A program made the translations under genes and the position numbers. This document shows, piece by piece, positions 1 to 8,813 of a DNA stretch of 64,000 nt. The DNA is from Thiobacter sp. AK1 (lineage in GTDB: Bacteria; Pseudomonadota; Gammaproteobacteria; Burkholderiales; Thiobacteraceae). The stretch lies in NCBI RefSeq assembly GCF_039822265.1, contig NZ_JBAJEX010000004.1, positions 62,001 to 126,000 of the forward strand, in the 5' to 3' direction. The notes under the pieces are model-generated. The model saw nothing but the letters and a program-made list of their open reading frames with translations. It did no database searches and was not told the origin of the DNA. The number at the start of each line of letters is the position of its first letter. Position 1 is the stretch's first letter.

Positions 1-204
1 TCCTATCTGTTCGCGGTGAGTGAGCGTCTGCCTCCGGCCACGGTGGCGAAACTGAAAGCGGCCTTCCTGGAACTCAAGGCCTCCAACCCTCAACACAAGG
101 CGATTCTGCGCGAGCTGGACGCAGGCTATGAGGGCTTCGAGCCGGTGGAAGACCGTGACTACGACCTGATCCGCCGCATGACCGCCCCCTTCAGGACGCA
201 GTGA
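1..204 (+). CDS. Phosphate/phosphonate ABC transporter substrate-binding protein (PhnD-like), C-terminal fragment
   Basis: The reading frame is open from the first base and ends in TGA at 202-204, so only about the last 67 residues are present. The fragment (SYLFAVSERLPP, then a helix, then LDAGYEGFEPVEDRDYDLIR) resembles the C-terminus of PhnD-type periplasmic proteins, which bind phosphate, phosphite or phosphonate for an ABC importer. The internal GTG at 16 is unlikely to be the true start because the matching sequence runs through it to the window edge. No transporter partner is visible here. The ligand cannot be read from this end of the protein. Confidence 0.6.
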   Translation, partial: SYLFAVSERLPPATVAKLKAAFLELKASNPQHKAILRELDAGYEGFEPVEDRDYDLIRRMTAPFRTQ

Positions 205-211
205 GAGGCGC

Positions 212-241
212 AAAAAAAGCGCCGGGTTCTCAATCCGGCGC
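212..241 (-). terminator. Rho-independent terminator of rpsU
   Basis: A perfect 7-bp stem (GCGCCGG/CCGGCGC) with a 9-nt loop is followed on the minus strand by seven T residues (A-run at 212-218 on the plus strand). It lies 47 bases after the rpsU stop, so it should end that transcript. It also lies just behind the plus-strand PhnD-like gene, but the T-run suits only the minus strand. Confidence 0.85.
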
Positions 242-288
242 GTCTTGCCTGTGTCAACAGCGGCCGGGCTAAAGCCCCGGCAGGGGAA

Positions 289-501
289 TCAGTACAGCTT
301 GGGCGGCAACATTTGGCTACGCAGGCGCTTGTAGTGGCGCTTGATCGCCGCCGCCATCTTGCGCTTGCGCTCGGCCGTGGGCTTTTCGTAATACTCGCGA
401 GCACGCAGCTCCGTGAGCAGGCCGCTCTTCTCGATGGTGCGCTTGAAGCGGCGCAGGGCCACGTCAAAGGGCTCGTTCTCTTTCACTCGTACGACAGGCA
501 T
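289..501 (-). CDS. rpsU: 30S ribosomal protein S21
   Basis: A 70-residue basic protein, the usual length of bS21, starting [20 protein letters not shown]. It joins the small-subunit platform and helps mRNA with weak leaders to initiate. The ATG at 501 is preferred over the TTG one codon upstream because family members begin MP-V-V and a GAGGTGG ribosome-binding site lies just before it. A promoter is visible upstream and a strong terminator follows, so the gene looks monocistronic. In many proteobacteria rpsU is next to tsaD, dnaG and rpoD; here tsaD is divergent and dnaG/rpoD are not adjacent. Confidence 0.97.
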   Translation of the reverse strand: MPVVRVKENEPFDVALRRFKRTIEKSGLLTELRAREYYEKPTAERKRKMAAAIKRHYKRLRSQMLPPKLY

Positions 502-537
502 CAAACCACCTCGGTTGGAAATCCGGTAAAAACCGCA

Positions 538-566
538 ATCCTAGCAACAAAGCCGAGCCAAGACAA
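538..566 (-). promoter_or_regulatory. Sigma70-type promoter for rpsU
   Basis: On the minus strand TTGTCT (561-566) and TAGGAT (538-543) are separated by exactly 17 bp, each matching the consensus at 4 of 6 positions. It lies about 40 bases upstream of the rpsU start. This is motif reading only. Confidence 0.5.
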
Positions 567-601
567 GGCGCGGGGGCCGCGGCCAGGGTAGAATCCGCAC
601 C

Positions 602-1615
602 ATGCGCGTATTGGGCATTGAGACCTCCTGCGACGAGACCGGGCTTGCCATCTATGACACGGCGCGCGGGCTGCTCGCCCATGCCCTGCATTCCCAGGTG
701 CGCATGCACGAGGAATACGGCGGGGTGGTGCCGGAACTCGCCTCGCGCGACCACATCCGCCGCGTATTGCCCCTGACGCGCCAGGTGCTTATGCAGGCAG
801 GCCTTACACCCTGGGAGCTGGACGCCATCGCCTACACACAAGGGCCAGGCCTGGCGGGGGCGCTGCTGGTGGGCGCGGCGGTGGCCTGCGGCCTGGGCTA
901 TGCGCTCAACCGACCCGTGGTGGGGGTGCACCACCTGGAGGGCCATCTGCTCGCGCCGCTATTGGAGAATGAGCCGCCCGCCTTTCCCTTCGTCGCCCTG
1001 CTGGTGTCCGGTGGCCACACCCAGCTGATGGCAGTGGAAGGCGTGGGGCGTTACCGGCTCCTGGGCGAAACGCTGGACGATGCCGCGGGCGAAGCCTTCG
1101 ATAAGACGGCCAAGCTGCTGGGCCTGGGCTATCCCGGCGGGCCAGCGCTGGCGCGTCTGGCGGCGGAAGGCCGGCCCGGACGCATCCGCCTGCCGCGTCC
1201 CATGCTTAATAGCGCCGATCTGGACTTCAGCTTCAGCGGTCTCAAGACGGCCGTGCTGCAGTGGGCCCGCGATCACGTGCTGGATCATGAGACCCGGGCC
1301 GACCTTGCCGCCGAGGTGCAGGAGGCCATCACCGAGGTGCTGGAAAGCAAGGCCTTGGCCGCGGTCAGAAGCACCGGCATGACCCGCTTGGTGGTGGCGG
1401 GCGGTGTCGGCGCCAATGCTCGCCTGCGGCAGCGTCTCGATGCAGCAGCCAAGAGGGCGGGCGTGACGGTGTTCTATCCGCGGCTCGAATTCTGCACCGA
1501 CAACGGCGCCATGATCGCCTTCGCGGGTGCCCTGCGCCTCGCCCAAGCCCGGCGCGACTATGGATTCGACGTGCGGCCGCGCTGGGATCTGGCCAGCCTG
1601 CGCCCGCCCGCCTAA
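602..1615 (+). CDS. tsaD: tRNA N6-adenosine threonylcarbamoyltransferase TsaD
   Basis: TsaD (formerly Gcp/YgjD) transfers threonylcarbamoyl from TC-AMP to A37 of tRNAs that read ANN codons, working in the cytoplasm with TsaB and TsaE. The 337-residue protein opens [14 protein letters not shown] (ASKHA fold, phosphate loop) and carries the metal-binding HLEGH motif (His111 and His115). Later blocks [20 protein letters not shown] and CTDNGAMIA are all present, so it looks intact and full length. The ATG fits the conserved N-terminus exactly. A TAGAAT hexamer lies just upstream, but no matching -35 is clear. It converges with the next gene, leaving 4 nt between stops. Confidence 0.97.
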   Translation: MRVLGIETSCDETGLAIYDTARGLLAHALHSQVRMHEEYGGVVPELASRDHIRRVLPLTRQVLMQAGLTPWELDAIAYTQGPGLAGALLVGAAVACGLGYALNRPVVGVHHLEGHLLAPLLENEPPAFPFVALLVSGGHTQLMAVEGVGRYRLLGETLDDAAGEAFDKTAKLLGLGYPGGPALARLAAEGRPGRIRLPRPMLNSADLDFSFSGLKTAVLQWARDHVLDHETRADLAAEVQEAITEVLESKALAAVRSTGMTRLVVAGGVGANARLRQRLDAAAKRAGVTVFYPRLEFCTDNGAMIAFAGALRLAQARRDYGFDVRPRWDLASLRPPA

Positions 1616-1619
1616 GGCA

Positions 1620-2414
1620 TCACGGTCGCCCATGCAGGCGGGCGACCCACTCCATGAACCAGCCGCTCCCGGTGAGCCGGGCGACCTCTTCCGGATAGAA
1701 GAGAATGGCATACAGGAGCGAGAGCACGAGTAGCAACAGGAGGTGGCCGAACAGTCCTTCCGGCTTGAGCACGCCCCAGTAGCGCATGACGAGGAACATC
1801 AGATCCTTTTTGTGCTCGGACATGCGTCGATAGCGCCTAAACCACGCCACCAGCAAATACACCCCGTAGCCCCCCGCCAGCGCCACGACCACCGCGCGAA
1901 ACACGCCGAACAGGTCCATCGTCCCCCCCAGCACCCGGTGATACATGAGGGAGACCCAGCCCATGACGAAGGCCGCCGCCACCGCGATCAGGACGTTGGC
2001 GATGAGCCGGCGCCGCTCCCGCGCCAGATCCCGCTGGCGCTGCAAGAAAAAGCCATCGATCTCCTGCTTGAGGTATTCCACCTTGTCCTGCACCAGACTG
2101 GCGATTTCCTCCCGGGCCAGGGCGATGCGCGCATCCAGGGTGGCGCCCAACCGCTCCGCCGCGTAGTCCACCAGCTCCTTCACGTCGGACTTGGTAAACT
2201 GCCGCTGGCTGTGGAGTTCCTCGGAGATCTTTTCCAATTTGCTGTCCACTTCGCGACTCGCGCCCATGATGATGTCGCGCAGTTCCCGGCTGGCGAGGGC
2301 AATGCCCTCATGCACCGTCTCGCCCAGCTGCTCGCCGGCCTTGGCAATGGCGTGTTCCGCGACCTTTTCCAGGCTCTCGCGGGCATAGTCCATCTCTTTT
2401 TCGAACCAGGCCAT
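1620..2414 (-). CDS. Coiled-coil membrane protein of unknown function
   Basis: A 264-residue protein I do not recognise as a named family. Residues about 1-130 are highly charged and predicted helical or coiled coil (MAWFEKEMDYARESLEKVAE, many E/R/K/Q heptads). Three hydrophobic segments follow: near residues 135-160 (LIANVLIAVAAAFVMGWVSL), 170-195 and 222-245 (LFGHLLLLLVLSLLYAILF). No signal peptide is visible, so a long cytoplasmic coil anchored by three membrane helices is likely. The start lies 17 bases downstream of the plsY stop on the same strand, so the two may be cotranscribed. Function unknown. Confidence 0.75.
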   Translation of the reverse strand: MAWFEKEMDYARESLEKVAEHAIAKAGEQLGETVHEGIALASRELRDIIMGASREVDSKLEKISEELHSQRQFTKSDVKELVDYAAERLGATLDARIALAREEIASLVQDKVEYLKQEIDGFFLQRQRDLARERRRLIANVLIAVAAAFVMGWVSLMYHRVLGGTMDLFGVFRAVVVALAGGYGVYLLVAWFRRYRRMSEHKKDLMFLVMRYWGVLKPEGLFGHLLLLLVLSLLYAILFYPEEVARLTGSGWFMEWVARLHGRP

Positions 2415-2431
2415 GACGATTCTTCAGGGCA

Positions 2432-3058
2432 TCACTCGGGGGGCATGTCCTGCGGCCGCGGCGCGGGTTTGCCGAAGCCGGTCTCCTCGCCTCTGAGCAG
2501 CTTGCGGATGTTGCTTTTGTGGCGCCAAACCAGGAGCGCGGCAAGGATGATCACCATGCCGACAAAGGTAGGCTTCAGCCACAGGGCGGCGAACAAGGGC
2601 GTAAACAGTGCCGCCACCAGCGCGGAAAGCGAAGAAATGCGAAACATGGCGAAGGTGATGAGCCAACTCCCCGCCACGCTCAGACCGAGCCAAGGGCTGA
2701 CAGCGAGCAGGATGCCAAATGCGGTGGCCACGCCCTTGCCACCTTGGAAGCCGAAGAACACCGGAAAAAGATGGCCCAGGAAGACGGCAATCCCCGCCGC
2801 CGCCACCCAGGCGTCCGACAGTCCCCACGCAGGGCCGTAGTGGAGGGCGGCGGCCATCACCAGCCAACCCTTGGCGGCATCCGCCACCAGCGTGAGCGCT
2901 GCGGCGGCACGGTGCCCCGTCCGCAAGACGTTGGTGGCGCCGGGATTGCCAGAGCCGTAGGAACGGGGATCGGGCAGACCAAACAGCCGGCTGACGATGA
3001 CGGCAAAGGAGAGGGAGCCCACCAGGTAGGCGCTTACGAGCAAGGCTATCGTGGCCAT
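2432..3058 (-). CDS. plsY: Acyl-phosphate:glycerol-3-phosphate acyltransferase PlsY
   Basis: PlsY makes lysophosphatidic acid from acyl-phosphate and glycerol-3-phosphate, the first step of phospholipid synthesis, in the inner membrane. The 208-residue protein has about five to seven hydrophobic helices and the diagnostic loops GSGNPGATNVLR (about residues 36-47) and FGFQGGKGVATA (about 101-112). Length is typical. It is divergent from folB with a 49-bp gap, an arrangement often seen around tsaD. The gpsA gene that supplies glycerol-3-phosphate is elsewhere in this window. Confidence 0.95.
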   Translation of the reverse strand: MATIALLVSAYLVGSLSFAVIVSRLFGLPDPRSYGSGNPGATNVLRTGHRAAAALTLVADAAKGWLVMAAALHYGPAWGLSDAWVAAAGIAVFLGHLFPVFFGFQGGKGVATAFGILLAVSPWLGLSVAGSWLITFAMFRISSLSALVAALFTPLFAALWLKPTFVGMVIILAALLVWRHKSNIRKLLRGEETGFGKPAPRPQDMPPE

Positions 3059-3107
3059 GACAAAACCGGCTAAAATGCGGGATTTTTTGATTTTACTTTA
3101 GTTTTCC

Positions 3108-3470
3108 GTGGACATCATTTTCCTGCACGACTTCCGGCTCGAGCTTTTGATCGGCATTTACCCTTGGGAGCGGCACATGCCCCAGACCGTACAGCTCGAT
3201 TTGGAGATCGGCCTGCCCTCCAGCCGCGCCGGCGAAACCGACCGCATCGACGACACCATCGACTATGGGGCGGTGGTGGCGCGCCTCAAAGAAAGCCTCG
3301 CCAAGCGCCACTTCGATTTGCTGGAAGCCCTGGCGGAACACATCGCCCAGATCCTGCGCGAAGAATTCGGTGCGCCCTGGGTGCGCGTCACCGTCACCAA
3401 GCTGGGCATGCTCAAGGACATTCGCCGCGTGGGACTGACCATCGAGCGCGGCGACCGCCAACCGGCTTGA
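3108..3470 (+). CDS. folB: Dihydroneopterin aldolase FolB
   Basis: FolB cleaves 7,8-dihydroneopterin to 6-hydroxymethyl-dihydropterin and glycolaldehyde in folate synthesis. The 120-residue protein begins MDIIFLHDFRLELLIGIYPWER and contains the family's DTIDYGAVV and LEALAEHIAQ segments; VTVTKLGML matches the conserved Lys-containing strand. The start codon is GTG at 3108, supported by the conserved N-terminus. Its stop is 4 bases before the next gene's GTG start, so the two are likely cotranscribed. Confidence 0.95.
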   Translation: MDIIFLHDFRLELLIGIYPWERHMPQTVQLDLEIGLPSSRAGETDRIDDTIDYGAVVARLKESLAKRHFDLLEALAEHIAQILREEFGAPWVRVTVTKLGMLKDIRRVGLTIERGDRQPA

Positions 3471-3474
3471 AGCC

Positions 3475-4197
3475 GTGGAATACGTCTTCGCCACCGCCGT
3501 CCTGTTGCTCGCTTATTTCGTGCGCGGCTTGTCGGGGTTCGGCTCCGGCCTGGTGGCGGTACCCCTTTTGGCCCTTGCGTTTCCGCTCACCTGGGTGGTG
3601 CCCTTCATGCTGCTCATGGATTTCACGGCCTCGGCCATCCTGGGACGGGCCAATCGCCATTTGGTGCGCTGGCAGGAACTGATGCCGCTCGCGCCCGGCA
3701 GCGTGGTGGGGGTGGTCTTTGGCGCAAGCCTTTTGCTCACTCTGGACCGCCAGGTGCTGCTCACCAGCCTGGGGTTGCTGGTGATGCTGTTTTCCCTGCG
3801 CAACCTCCTCGATCTACACGGTGGCCGCCCCATCTCGCGCCTGTGGGCGTTGCCGGCGAGTTTCGTCGGCGGGACGGTGAGCGCCCTGTTCGGCACGGGT
3901 GGTCCACCCTATGTCATCTACCTGAGCCATCGGCTGCGCGATAAGTCCGCCTTTCGCGCCACGACCTCCGTGTTATTCCTGCTGGAGGGCGGCTTACGGG
4001 GCGCGGTGTTCGTTGCCAGCGGCCTCATCCAGCCCCGCGTGCTGCTGGGCTATGCCCTGGCACTGCCGCTCATGGCCTTGGGCCTGTGGGCAGGCAGCCG
4101 GGTGCACCTGGGACTCGACAATTCCCAGATGACGCGGGTGATTGGCGGCCTGCTGCTGGTGAGCAGCGCCGCCTTGCTGTGGAAAGCCGCGCACTAG
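3475..4197 (+). CDS. TauE/SafE (DUF81) family membrane permease
   Basis: A 240-residue protein with seven to eight hydrophobic helices, starting with GTG. FVRGLSGFGSGLVAVPLL near the N-terminus and the repeated FVGGTVSALFGTGGPPYVIYL are the two half-repeats typical of TauE/SafE transporters. These export or import small anions such as sulfite, sulfoacetate or sulfonates; the substrate cannot be told from sequence. In a sulfur oxidiser sulfite or thiosulfate is plausible, but that is inference. Its last 4 bases overlap the end of the convergent xerD gene. Confidence 0.85.
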   Translation: MEYVFATAVLLLAYFVRGLSGFGSGLVAVPLLALAFPLTWVVPFMLLMDFTASAILGRANRHLVRWQELMPLAPGSVVGVVFGASLLLTLDRQVLLTSLGLLVMLFSLRNLLDLHGGRPISRLWALPASFVGGTVSALFGTGGPPYVIYLSHRLRDKSAFRATTSVLFLLEGGLRGAVFVASGLIQPRVLLGYALALPLMALGLWAGSRVHLGLDNSQMTRVIGGLLLVSSAALLWKAAH

Positions 4198-5117
4198 CCC
4201 CGCGGGTGGTGGCGGGCGTGGAGCTCTTTCATGCGCTCCCGCGCCACATGGGTATAGATCTGCGTGGTGGAGATGTCGGCATGCCCCAACAGCATCTGCA
4301 CCACCCGCAGGTCAGCGCCGTGGTTCAGCAGATGCGTGGCGAAGGCATGGCGCAGGGTATGGGGCGACAGGGGCCGCTCGATGCCCGCGCGAGCCGCATA
4401 GCGCTTGATCAGATTCCAAAACATCTGGCGTGTCATGGGGCGCCCGCGCTGGGTGACGAACAACGCGTCCGACATCTTGGCTGCCAGCAGTAGGCCGCGT
4501 GCCTCGGCAAGGTAGCGCGCCAGCCACGCCACTGCGACTTCCCCGAGCGGCACCAAACGCTCCTTGGCACCCTTGCCCATCACCCGCACCACGCCCGCGT
4601 CCAAGCTAAGCTGATTGAGCTTAAGCCCCACCAGCTCGCTCACGCGCAGGCCGGTGGCATAGAGCGTCTCCAGCATGGCGCGGTCGCGCAAGCCCAAGGG
4701 CGTGGTGGCATCGGGCGCTGCGAGGAGCGCTTCCACCTCCCCTTCGTTGAGACTCTTGGGCAGGGCGCGCGGTAGGCGCGGCCGCTCCACGTCCAGGGTG
4801 GGGTCCCGCTGGATGCGCCCCAGGCGCAGCAAATACTGGTAGAAGCGCCTCACGCTGGAAAGCAGCCGGCCCGTGCTAGTTGCCTTCATGCGCGCCGCCT
4901 GATCGGCGAGAAAGGCGAGCAATGCCCCCCGGTCGAGGTTGACCAGCGTGGACCCCCGCGCCTCCGCCCAGGCGGCGAGCTTGGCCAGATCGCGCCGGTA
5001 GGCCGCCAGGGTGTTGCGCGCCAGGCGCTCCTCGAGCCAGAGGCTATCGCAAAATTCGTCCAGCAACGCCTGGGTGGCGGCGGATTCCGGGATGGGTTCA
5101 GGCCGCGCCGCGTTCAT
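4194..5117 (-). CDS. xerD: Site-specific tyrosine recombinase XerD
   Basis: XerD resolves chromosome dimers at dif together with XerC and FtsK. The 307-residue protein has the SAM-like N-terminal domain (LDEFCDSLWLEERLARNTL) and a complete catalytic set: Arg158 (ATGLRVSEL), Lys182, His253 and Arg256 (SPHTLRHAFATHLL), His279 and Tyr288 (TQIYTHV). XerD is preferred over XerC because of the LWLE-ERLARNTLAAYRRDL start and the C-terminal HVARERMKELHARHHPRG. The start overlaps the end of ogt by 20 bp, which suggests translational coupling. Confidence 0.93.
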   Translation of the reverse strand: MNAARPEPIPESAATQALLDEFCDSLWLEERLARNTLAAYRRDLAKLAAWAEARGSTLVNLDRGALLAFLADQAARMKATSTGRLLSSVRRFYQYLLRLGRIQRDPTLDVERPRLPRALPKSLNEGEVEALLAAPDATTPLGLRDRAMLETLYATGLRVSELVGLKLNQLSLDAGVVRVMGKGAKERLVPLGEVAVAWLARYLAEARGLLLAAKMSDALFVTQRGRPMTRQMFWNLIKRYAARAGIERPLSPHTLRHAFATHLLNHGADLRVVQMLLGHADISTTQIYTHVARERMKELHARHHPRG

Positions 5118-5571
5118 GGCGCAATAACCAGTCCTTGATGGCGAGGGCCGGCCCCGCGCTCTGGTTCATGAAACCGCCCGGGCCGGCCCGCGCCACCACG
5201 CGATGACAGGGAATCACGAGCGGGATGGGATTGGCGCCACAGGCCTGCCCGACGGCGCGCGCACTGGAACCCACCCGCCGCGCCAGTTCGCCATAGGTCA
5301 TGACCTGGCCAGCCGGGATGCCCACCAGGGCCTGCCAGACCCGGCGCTGGTGAGCCGTGCCGGCCGGCGCCATGGGCAGGGTGAACAAGTGGCGTGGATC
5401 GCCAAAATAGGCCTCGATCTCGCCCACCACGCGTGCCGCGAAGGGCTCCCGCGGCCACGCAAGTGGGGTCTCATGGGGCAGGAAATCGATGGCCACCAGG
5501 CACTGGCCTTGGGTGCGAATGCCCAGCACACCAAAGGGAGCGGCGATCACCGCCTGGTAATGGCCACTCAT
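5098..5571 (-). CDS. ogt: Methylated-DNA--protein-cysteine methyltransferase
   Basis: A single-use repair protein that moves alkyl groups from O6-guanine or O4-thymine to its own cysteine. The 157-residue protein has the C-terminal DNA-binding domain (VWQALVGIPAGQVMTYGELA), the arginine-finger helix (GSSARAVGQACGANP) and the active-site PCHRV with Cys122. The short N-terminal domain fits the Ogt rather than the Ada type. It overlaps the TPR gene upstream by 4 bp and xerD downstream by 20 bp, so the three form one operon. Confidence 0.92.
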   Translation of the reverse strand: MSGHYQAVIAAPFGVLGIRTQGQCLVAIDFLPHETPLAWPREPFAARVVGEIEAYFGDPRHLFTLPMAPAGTAHQRRVWQALVGIPAGQVMTYGELARRVGSSARAVGQACGANPIPLVIPCHRVVARAGPGGFMNQSAGPALAIKDWLLRHERGAA

Positions 5572-7007
5572 GGCCCACGCCGCTTACCCGCGCTCTTACC
5601 CGCGGCCTGGGAGGCTGCACGCGTAGGCGGCTTGCCGGCCGACGCGGGGAGGCTCGCCATGCGCTGCTGGAAAGCCAGGGTGTCTTCACCGAGGCCCGCA
5701 CGCTCCAGATTCTTCACCGCCATGCGCATGGCCTGGGCGGCGAGGCCGTCCATGGGACCGCCATCCGTGGCAAGGGCGGCCTGCACGGCATAGTCCGCCG
5801 CCAGATCGAAGCGTCCGGCGTGCTCTGCGTAGCGCGCCGCCGCGAGCCAGCCGAGGCGATGGCCTTGGCGCACTTCCTCGCTCGCCCTTACGGCGAAACG
5901 CACGCCTGCTTCGGCGTCCGGCGCCGCACCGCCCCACGGACTTCGCGCCAGAAGCGCCACCGCCGTCTCCAGCCGACCCGCGTCGAGCAGCCCCGCAAAC
6001 AGCCGCTGCCGGGCCGTCGCGCGCGTGGCGGGCTGGGCTGCGGATTGGGCGAGATAGGCATACAGGGCGCGCGCTTTGAGGGCATCCCCCGGCAACAAGC
6101 CCGCTGCCACCGCCAGCCAAGAAGCGTCGTCACCCTGCAGAAGCTGGGCGCGGTTAGCCGTGGCTTCGCCCAGGGCGAGATAAGCCTGCCACAGCGCGCC
6201 CAGCCGGTCGGCCTGCCCGGCCGCGACCTGCCGCTCCAGGGCATCCAGATGCAGCTCGGCATCGCCCTGGCGCTGCGCGGCATCGGCCAGCACCCGCAGC
6301 CAGGTGAGCGCCTGGGGCTGGCTCGCCAGCGCCGCTTGGGCACGGCTGCGTGCGGTGTCGGGCGGCACAAGCCCGGTGGCCAAGGCCAGCGCCGTGGCCG
6401 TGGCCCCCGCGGGATCCAGGGCCTTAAGCCAGGTAAGAGCCTCCAGCGCCCGCCCCTCCGCCAGCAGGCCCTCCACGAATTCCGTAGCCACCTCCCGGGG
6501 CAGGGGCGAGAAGTCCTGCTGGTAGCGCAGCATGGCGCGGTAGGCCTCGTCGGGCCGGTGCTCGACGAGCCAAGAGCGGATCACCAGCCGCCGTGCCCAC
6601 CGGTGGTTCTCGGCCGACAAGGGAAAACGCCATAACAGGCGCGCCAGCTGGGCGCGCGCCGCCGCCCCCTCGCCCCGTTCCAGATGGGCCCAAGCGGCGT
6701 GACCCAGTGCCTTTTGCCGGAGATCGTCCGGCACGTTGGAGGGCAAGAGCGCCACCCGCTGCAGCAGGGCATCCCGCTGACCGAGGAGGGAAAGCAGGGT
6801 AAGTCGCAGGGATTCCCATTGCGCCCAGTCCGGCGCATCGGTGCGCGCAGGCTGGTCGCGTTCCACCCGCGCCAGAGCCAGCCGGGGCAGACCGTTTTGC
6901 AGAAACTGCTGGGCGGTGGCAAGCGAGTCGGCGAAAACCGCCGGGGCGGGCAACAGCATTAGACAAGCGAGAAGGCGGCAGAACAGCAGGCGGAGCATGG
7001 GCCGCAT
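5568..7007 (-). CDS. Secreted TPR/alpha-helical repeat protein of unknown function
   Basis: A protein of about 479 residues, rich in Ala and Leu, made of helical hairpin repeats of TPR type (for example LGHAAWAHLERGEGAAARAQL and AARYAEHAGRFDLAADYAVQ). The ATG at 7007 is chosen because it gives a clear signal peptide (MRPMLRLLFCRLLACLMLLP, cleavage near VFA-DS). The TTG 27 bases upstream would add charged residues before it. It should be periplasmic or bound at the outer membrane. It heads an operon with ogt and xerD. Its role is unknown; a scaffolding function is only a guess from the fold. Confidence 0.75.
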   Translation of the reverse strand: MRPMLRLLFCRLLACLMLLPAPAVFADSLATAQQFLQNGLPRLALARVERDQPARTDAPDWAQWESLRLTLLSLLGQRDALLQRVALLPSNVPDDLRQKALGHAAWAHLERGEGAAARAQLARLLWRFPLSAENHRWARRLVIRSWLVEHRPDEAYRAMLRYQQDFSPLPREVATEFVEGLLAEGRALEALTWLKALDPAGATATALALATGLVPPDTARSRAQAALASQPQALTWLRVLADAAQRQGDAELHLDALERQVAAGQADRLGALWQAYLALGEATANRAQLLQGDDASWLAVAAGLLPGDALKARALYAYLAQSAAQPATRATARQRLFAGLLDAGRLETAVALLARSPWGGAAPDAEAGVRFAVRASEEVRQGHRLGWLAAARYAEHAGRFDLAADYAVQAALATDGGPMDGLAAQAMRMAVKNLERAGLGEDTLAFQQRMASLPASAGKPPTRAASQAAGKSAGKRRGP

Positions 7008-7102
7008 TCTATGCCGCGAGCGGCGGCCAGGCAAAAGAGGACGGGCAAGCGCCTGGGGCGCCCGTCGCCCAACCCCGCGCTGGGGCGCGCCGGTGCTGTC
7101 CC

Positions 7103-7483
7103 TTACTTGGCCGCCGCCTCGCGGTTCTTGTTGGAGAGTTTTTCTTTGATGCGCGCCGACTTGCCGGAACGCTCACGCAAGTAGTAGAGCTTGGCGCGCG
7201 CCACGTCGCCCTTGCGCTTGACCTCGATGGCGGCGACCGTGGGTGAGTAGGTTTGGAAGGTACGCTCCACCCCTTCGCCGGAAGAAATCTTGCGCACGAT
7301 GAAGGAAGAGTTGAGACCGCGGTTGCGCTTGGCGATCACCACGCCCTCGAAGGCCTGCAGCCGCTCACGGTTGCCTTCCTTCACCTTCACCTGTACCACC
7401 ACGGTGTCGCCAGGGGCGAAGTCCGGGATGGTCTTGCCCAGGCGGGCGATTTCTTCCGCTTCGATTTGCTGAATGAGGTTCAT
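7103..7483 (-). CDS. rplS: 50S ribosomal protein L19
   Basis: The 126-residue bL19 protein begins [20 protein letters not shown] and contains [20 protein letters not shown] and [21 protein letters not shown], all diagnostic. It sits at the 30S/50S interface. The start at 7483 is fixed by the conserved N-terminus and by AAGGAG at 7491-7496 with 7-bp spacing. An open extension of 68 codons further upstream is not part of the protein. It is the last gene of the rpsP-rimM-trmD-rplS operon, 56 bp after trmD. Confidence 0.97.
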   Translation of the reverse strand: MNLIQQIEAEEIARLGKTIPDFAPGDTVVVQVKVKEGNRERLQAFEGVVIAKRNRGLNSSFIVRKISSGEGVERTFQTYSPTVAAIEVKRKGDVARAKLYYLRERSGKSARIKEKLSNKNREAAAK

Positions 7484-7539
7484 GCTCTTGCTCCTTGTTA
7501 CCCGTTCCTGTTTGCCGTCCGCTTCTCGTGGCAGCGCCG

Positions 7540-8304
7540 TCAAGCGTCCCGGTCGAGGCTGCGTTCCCGTTGCAATTCTTCCCAAAGCCGCCTTTCCTCG
7601 GGGCGCAATGGATGGTCCGTAAGCCAGCGCGCGAACAGATCCGGTCGCCGCTGCCAGGTGCGCAGCATGGCTTCCTTCAGCCGCCACAAGCGAATGCGCT
7701 CGTGATGCCCCGACAGCAGCACCGGCGGCACCGGCATGCCCCGATACACCTCCGGCCGCGTGTAATGGGGATGATCCAATAGCCCGTGCACGAAAGACTC
7801 CTCGCGCACCGAATCCGCATCCCCCACCGCCCCCGGCAACTGGCGTACCACCGCGTCGATGAGCACCATGGCGGCCAGCTCGCCGCCCGACAGCACGTAA
7901 TCGCCGATGGACAGCTCTTCGTCCACCTGGCGCACGATGAGGCGTTCATCCACGCCTTCGTAGCGCCCGCACAGCAAGATCAGGCCCGGCTCGCGCGAAA
8001 GCGCCATCACCCGCCGGTGATCCAGCACCGCTCCCTGGGGCGAGAGATAGAGCACCCGGCTGCGCGCGATGCCCGCATCCCGCTGGGCAGCCCGCGCCGC
8101 CTCGATGGCCTCTTCCAGCGGCTCGGCCAGCATCACCATGCCGGGCCCGCCCCCGTAGGGCCGGTCGTCCACCGTGCGGTAGGCATCCCTGGTGAAATCC
8201 CGCGGATTCCACAGATGCAGGCGCCACAGGCCCTGCTCCAGGGCACGGGCGGTAATGCCCTGCTTCGCCACCGCATCGAACATGGGTGGGAACAGGGTCA
8301 CCAC
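7540..8304 (-). CDS. trmD: tRNA (guanine37-N1)-methyltransferase TrmD
   Basis: TrmD methylates G37 of tRNAs using S-adenosylmethionine and prevents +1 frameshifting. Conserved blocks are all present: [34 protein letters not shown] (SAM trefoil knot) and [14 protein letters not shown]. The first standard start is GTG at 8304, giving 254 residues but cutting the first beta strand short. Six codons upstream, still in frame, ATT at 8322 would give an N-terminus reading [12 protein letters not shown], which matches the usual betaproteobacterial form. That ATT overlaps the rimM stop. See the finding on this start. Confidence 0.96.
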   Translation of the reverse strand: MVTLFPPMFDAVAKQGITARALEQGLWRLHLWNPRDFTRDAYRTVDDRPYGGGPGMVMLAEPLEEAIEAARAAQRDAGIARSRVLYLSPQGAVLDHRRVMALSREPGLILLCGRYEGVDERLIVRQVDEELSIGDYVLSGGELAAMVLIDAVVRQLPGAVGDADSVREESFVHGLLDHPHYTRPEVYRGMPVPPVLLSGHHERIRLWRLKEAMLRTWQRRPDLFARWLTDHPLRPEERRLWEELQRERSLDRDA

Positions 8305-8317
8305 GTCGAAACGCGGT

Positions 8318-8803
8318 TTAATAGTCCACCCCCCAGTCCACGCGGAGGGTGCCCCCCGCCAGGTCCACGTCCAGGATCACCTGGCGGATGAAGGGGATCA
8401 ACCGTTCCCGCTCCCCCTCGACCACCAGCACGTCATTGGCACCGGTTTCCAACAGTTCCCGCACGGTGCCAAGGCGGATGCCTTCGGTGTTGACCACTGT
8501 GAGGCCGATCAAATCGACCCAGTAGTATTCGTCCTCAGCGGTGCCCGGCAGCGCCGCGCGTGGCACCGCCACCCACTGCCCTTTCAGGCGCGATGCCTGG
8601 TCCCGGTCGTCGATGCCGGCAAGCTTGGCCAGCACCTGGGTGCCGTGCACCCTGCTTTGCACCACCTCGTGCTCGGCATAGGACGCGTTGCTGCCGAGCC
8701 ACCAGCGTCCGTACCGAGTGAGGCTGGCGGGCGTTTCCGTGTAGGGATGGACCTTAATCCACCCCAGCACACCGAAGGGGCCGGTCACCCGACCCATCAC
8801 CAC
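8318..8803 (-). CDS. rimM: Ribosome maturation factor RimM
   Basis: RimM helps the 30S head mature and binds ribosomal protein S19. The roughly 161-residue protein has the N-terminal RimM barrel ([20 protein letters not shown]) and the C-terminal PRC barrel ([20 protein letters not shown], with NDVLVVEG and ending [14 protein letters not shown]). The start is taken as GTG at 8803; a GTG at 8800 or ATG at 8797 would shorten it by one or two residues. Longer in-frame extensions run into rpsP and have no family support. It is the second gene of the operon, 10 bases after rpsP. Confidence 0.95.
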   Translation of the reverse strand: MVMGRVTGPFGVLGWIKVHPYTETPASLTRYGRWWLGSNASYAEHEVVQSRVHGTQVLAKLAGIDDRDQASRLKGQWVAVPRAALPGTAEDEYYWVDLIGLTVVNTEGIRLGTVRELLETGANDVLVVEGERERLIPFIRQVILDVDLAGGTLRVDWGVDY

Positions 8804-8813
8804 CCACTTTTCG

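Noticed and set aside
1743..2840. Antisense open frame of 365 codons across the coiled-coil protein and plsY
   Set aside because: Composition is dominated by His, Gln and Pro, as expected from reversed codons, and plsY on the other strand is certain.
5394..6635. Antisense open frame of 413 codons across ogt and the TPR gene
   Set aside because: Rich in Arg, Gly and Pro with no domain; the minus-strand genes have clear motifs.
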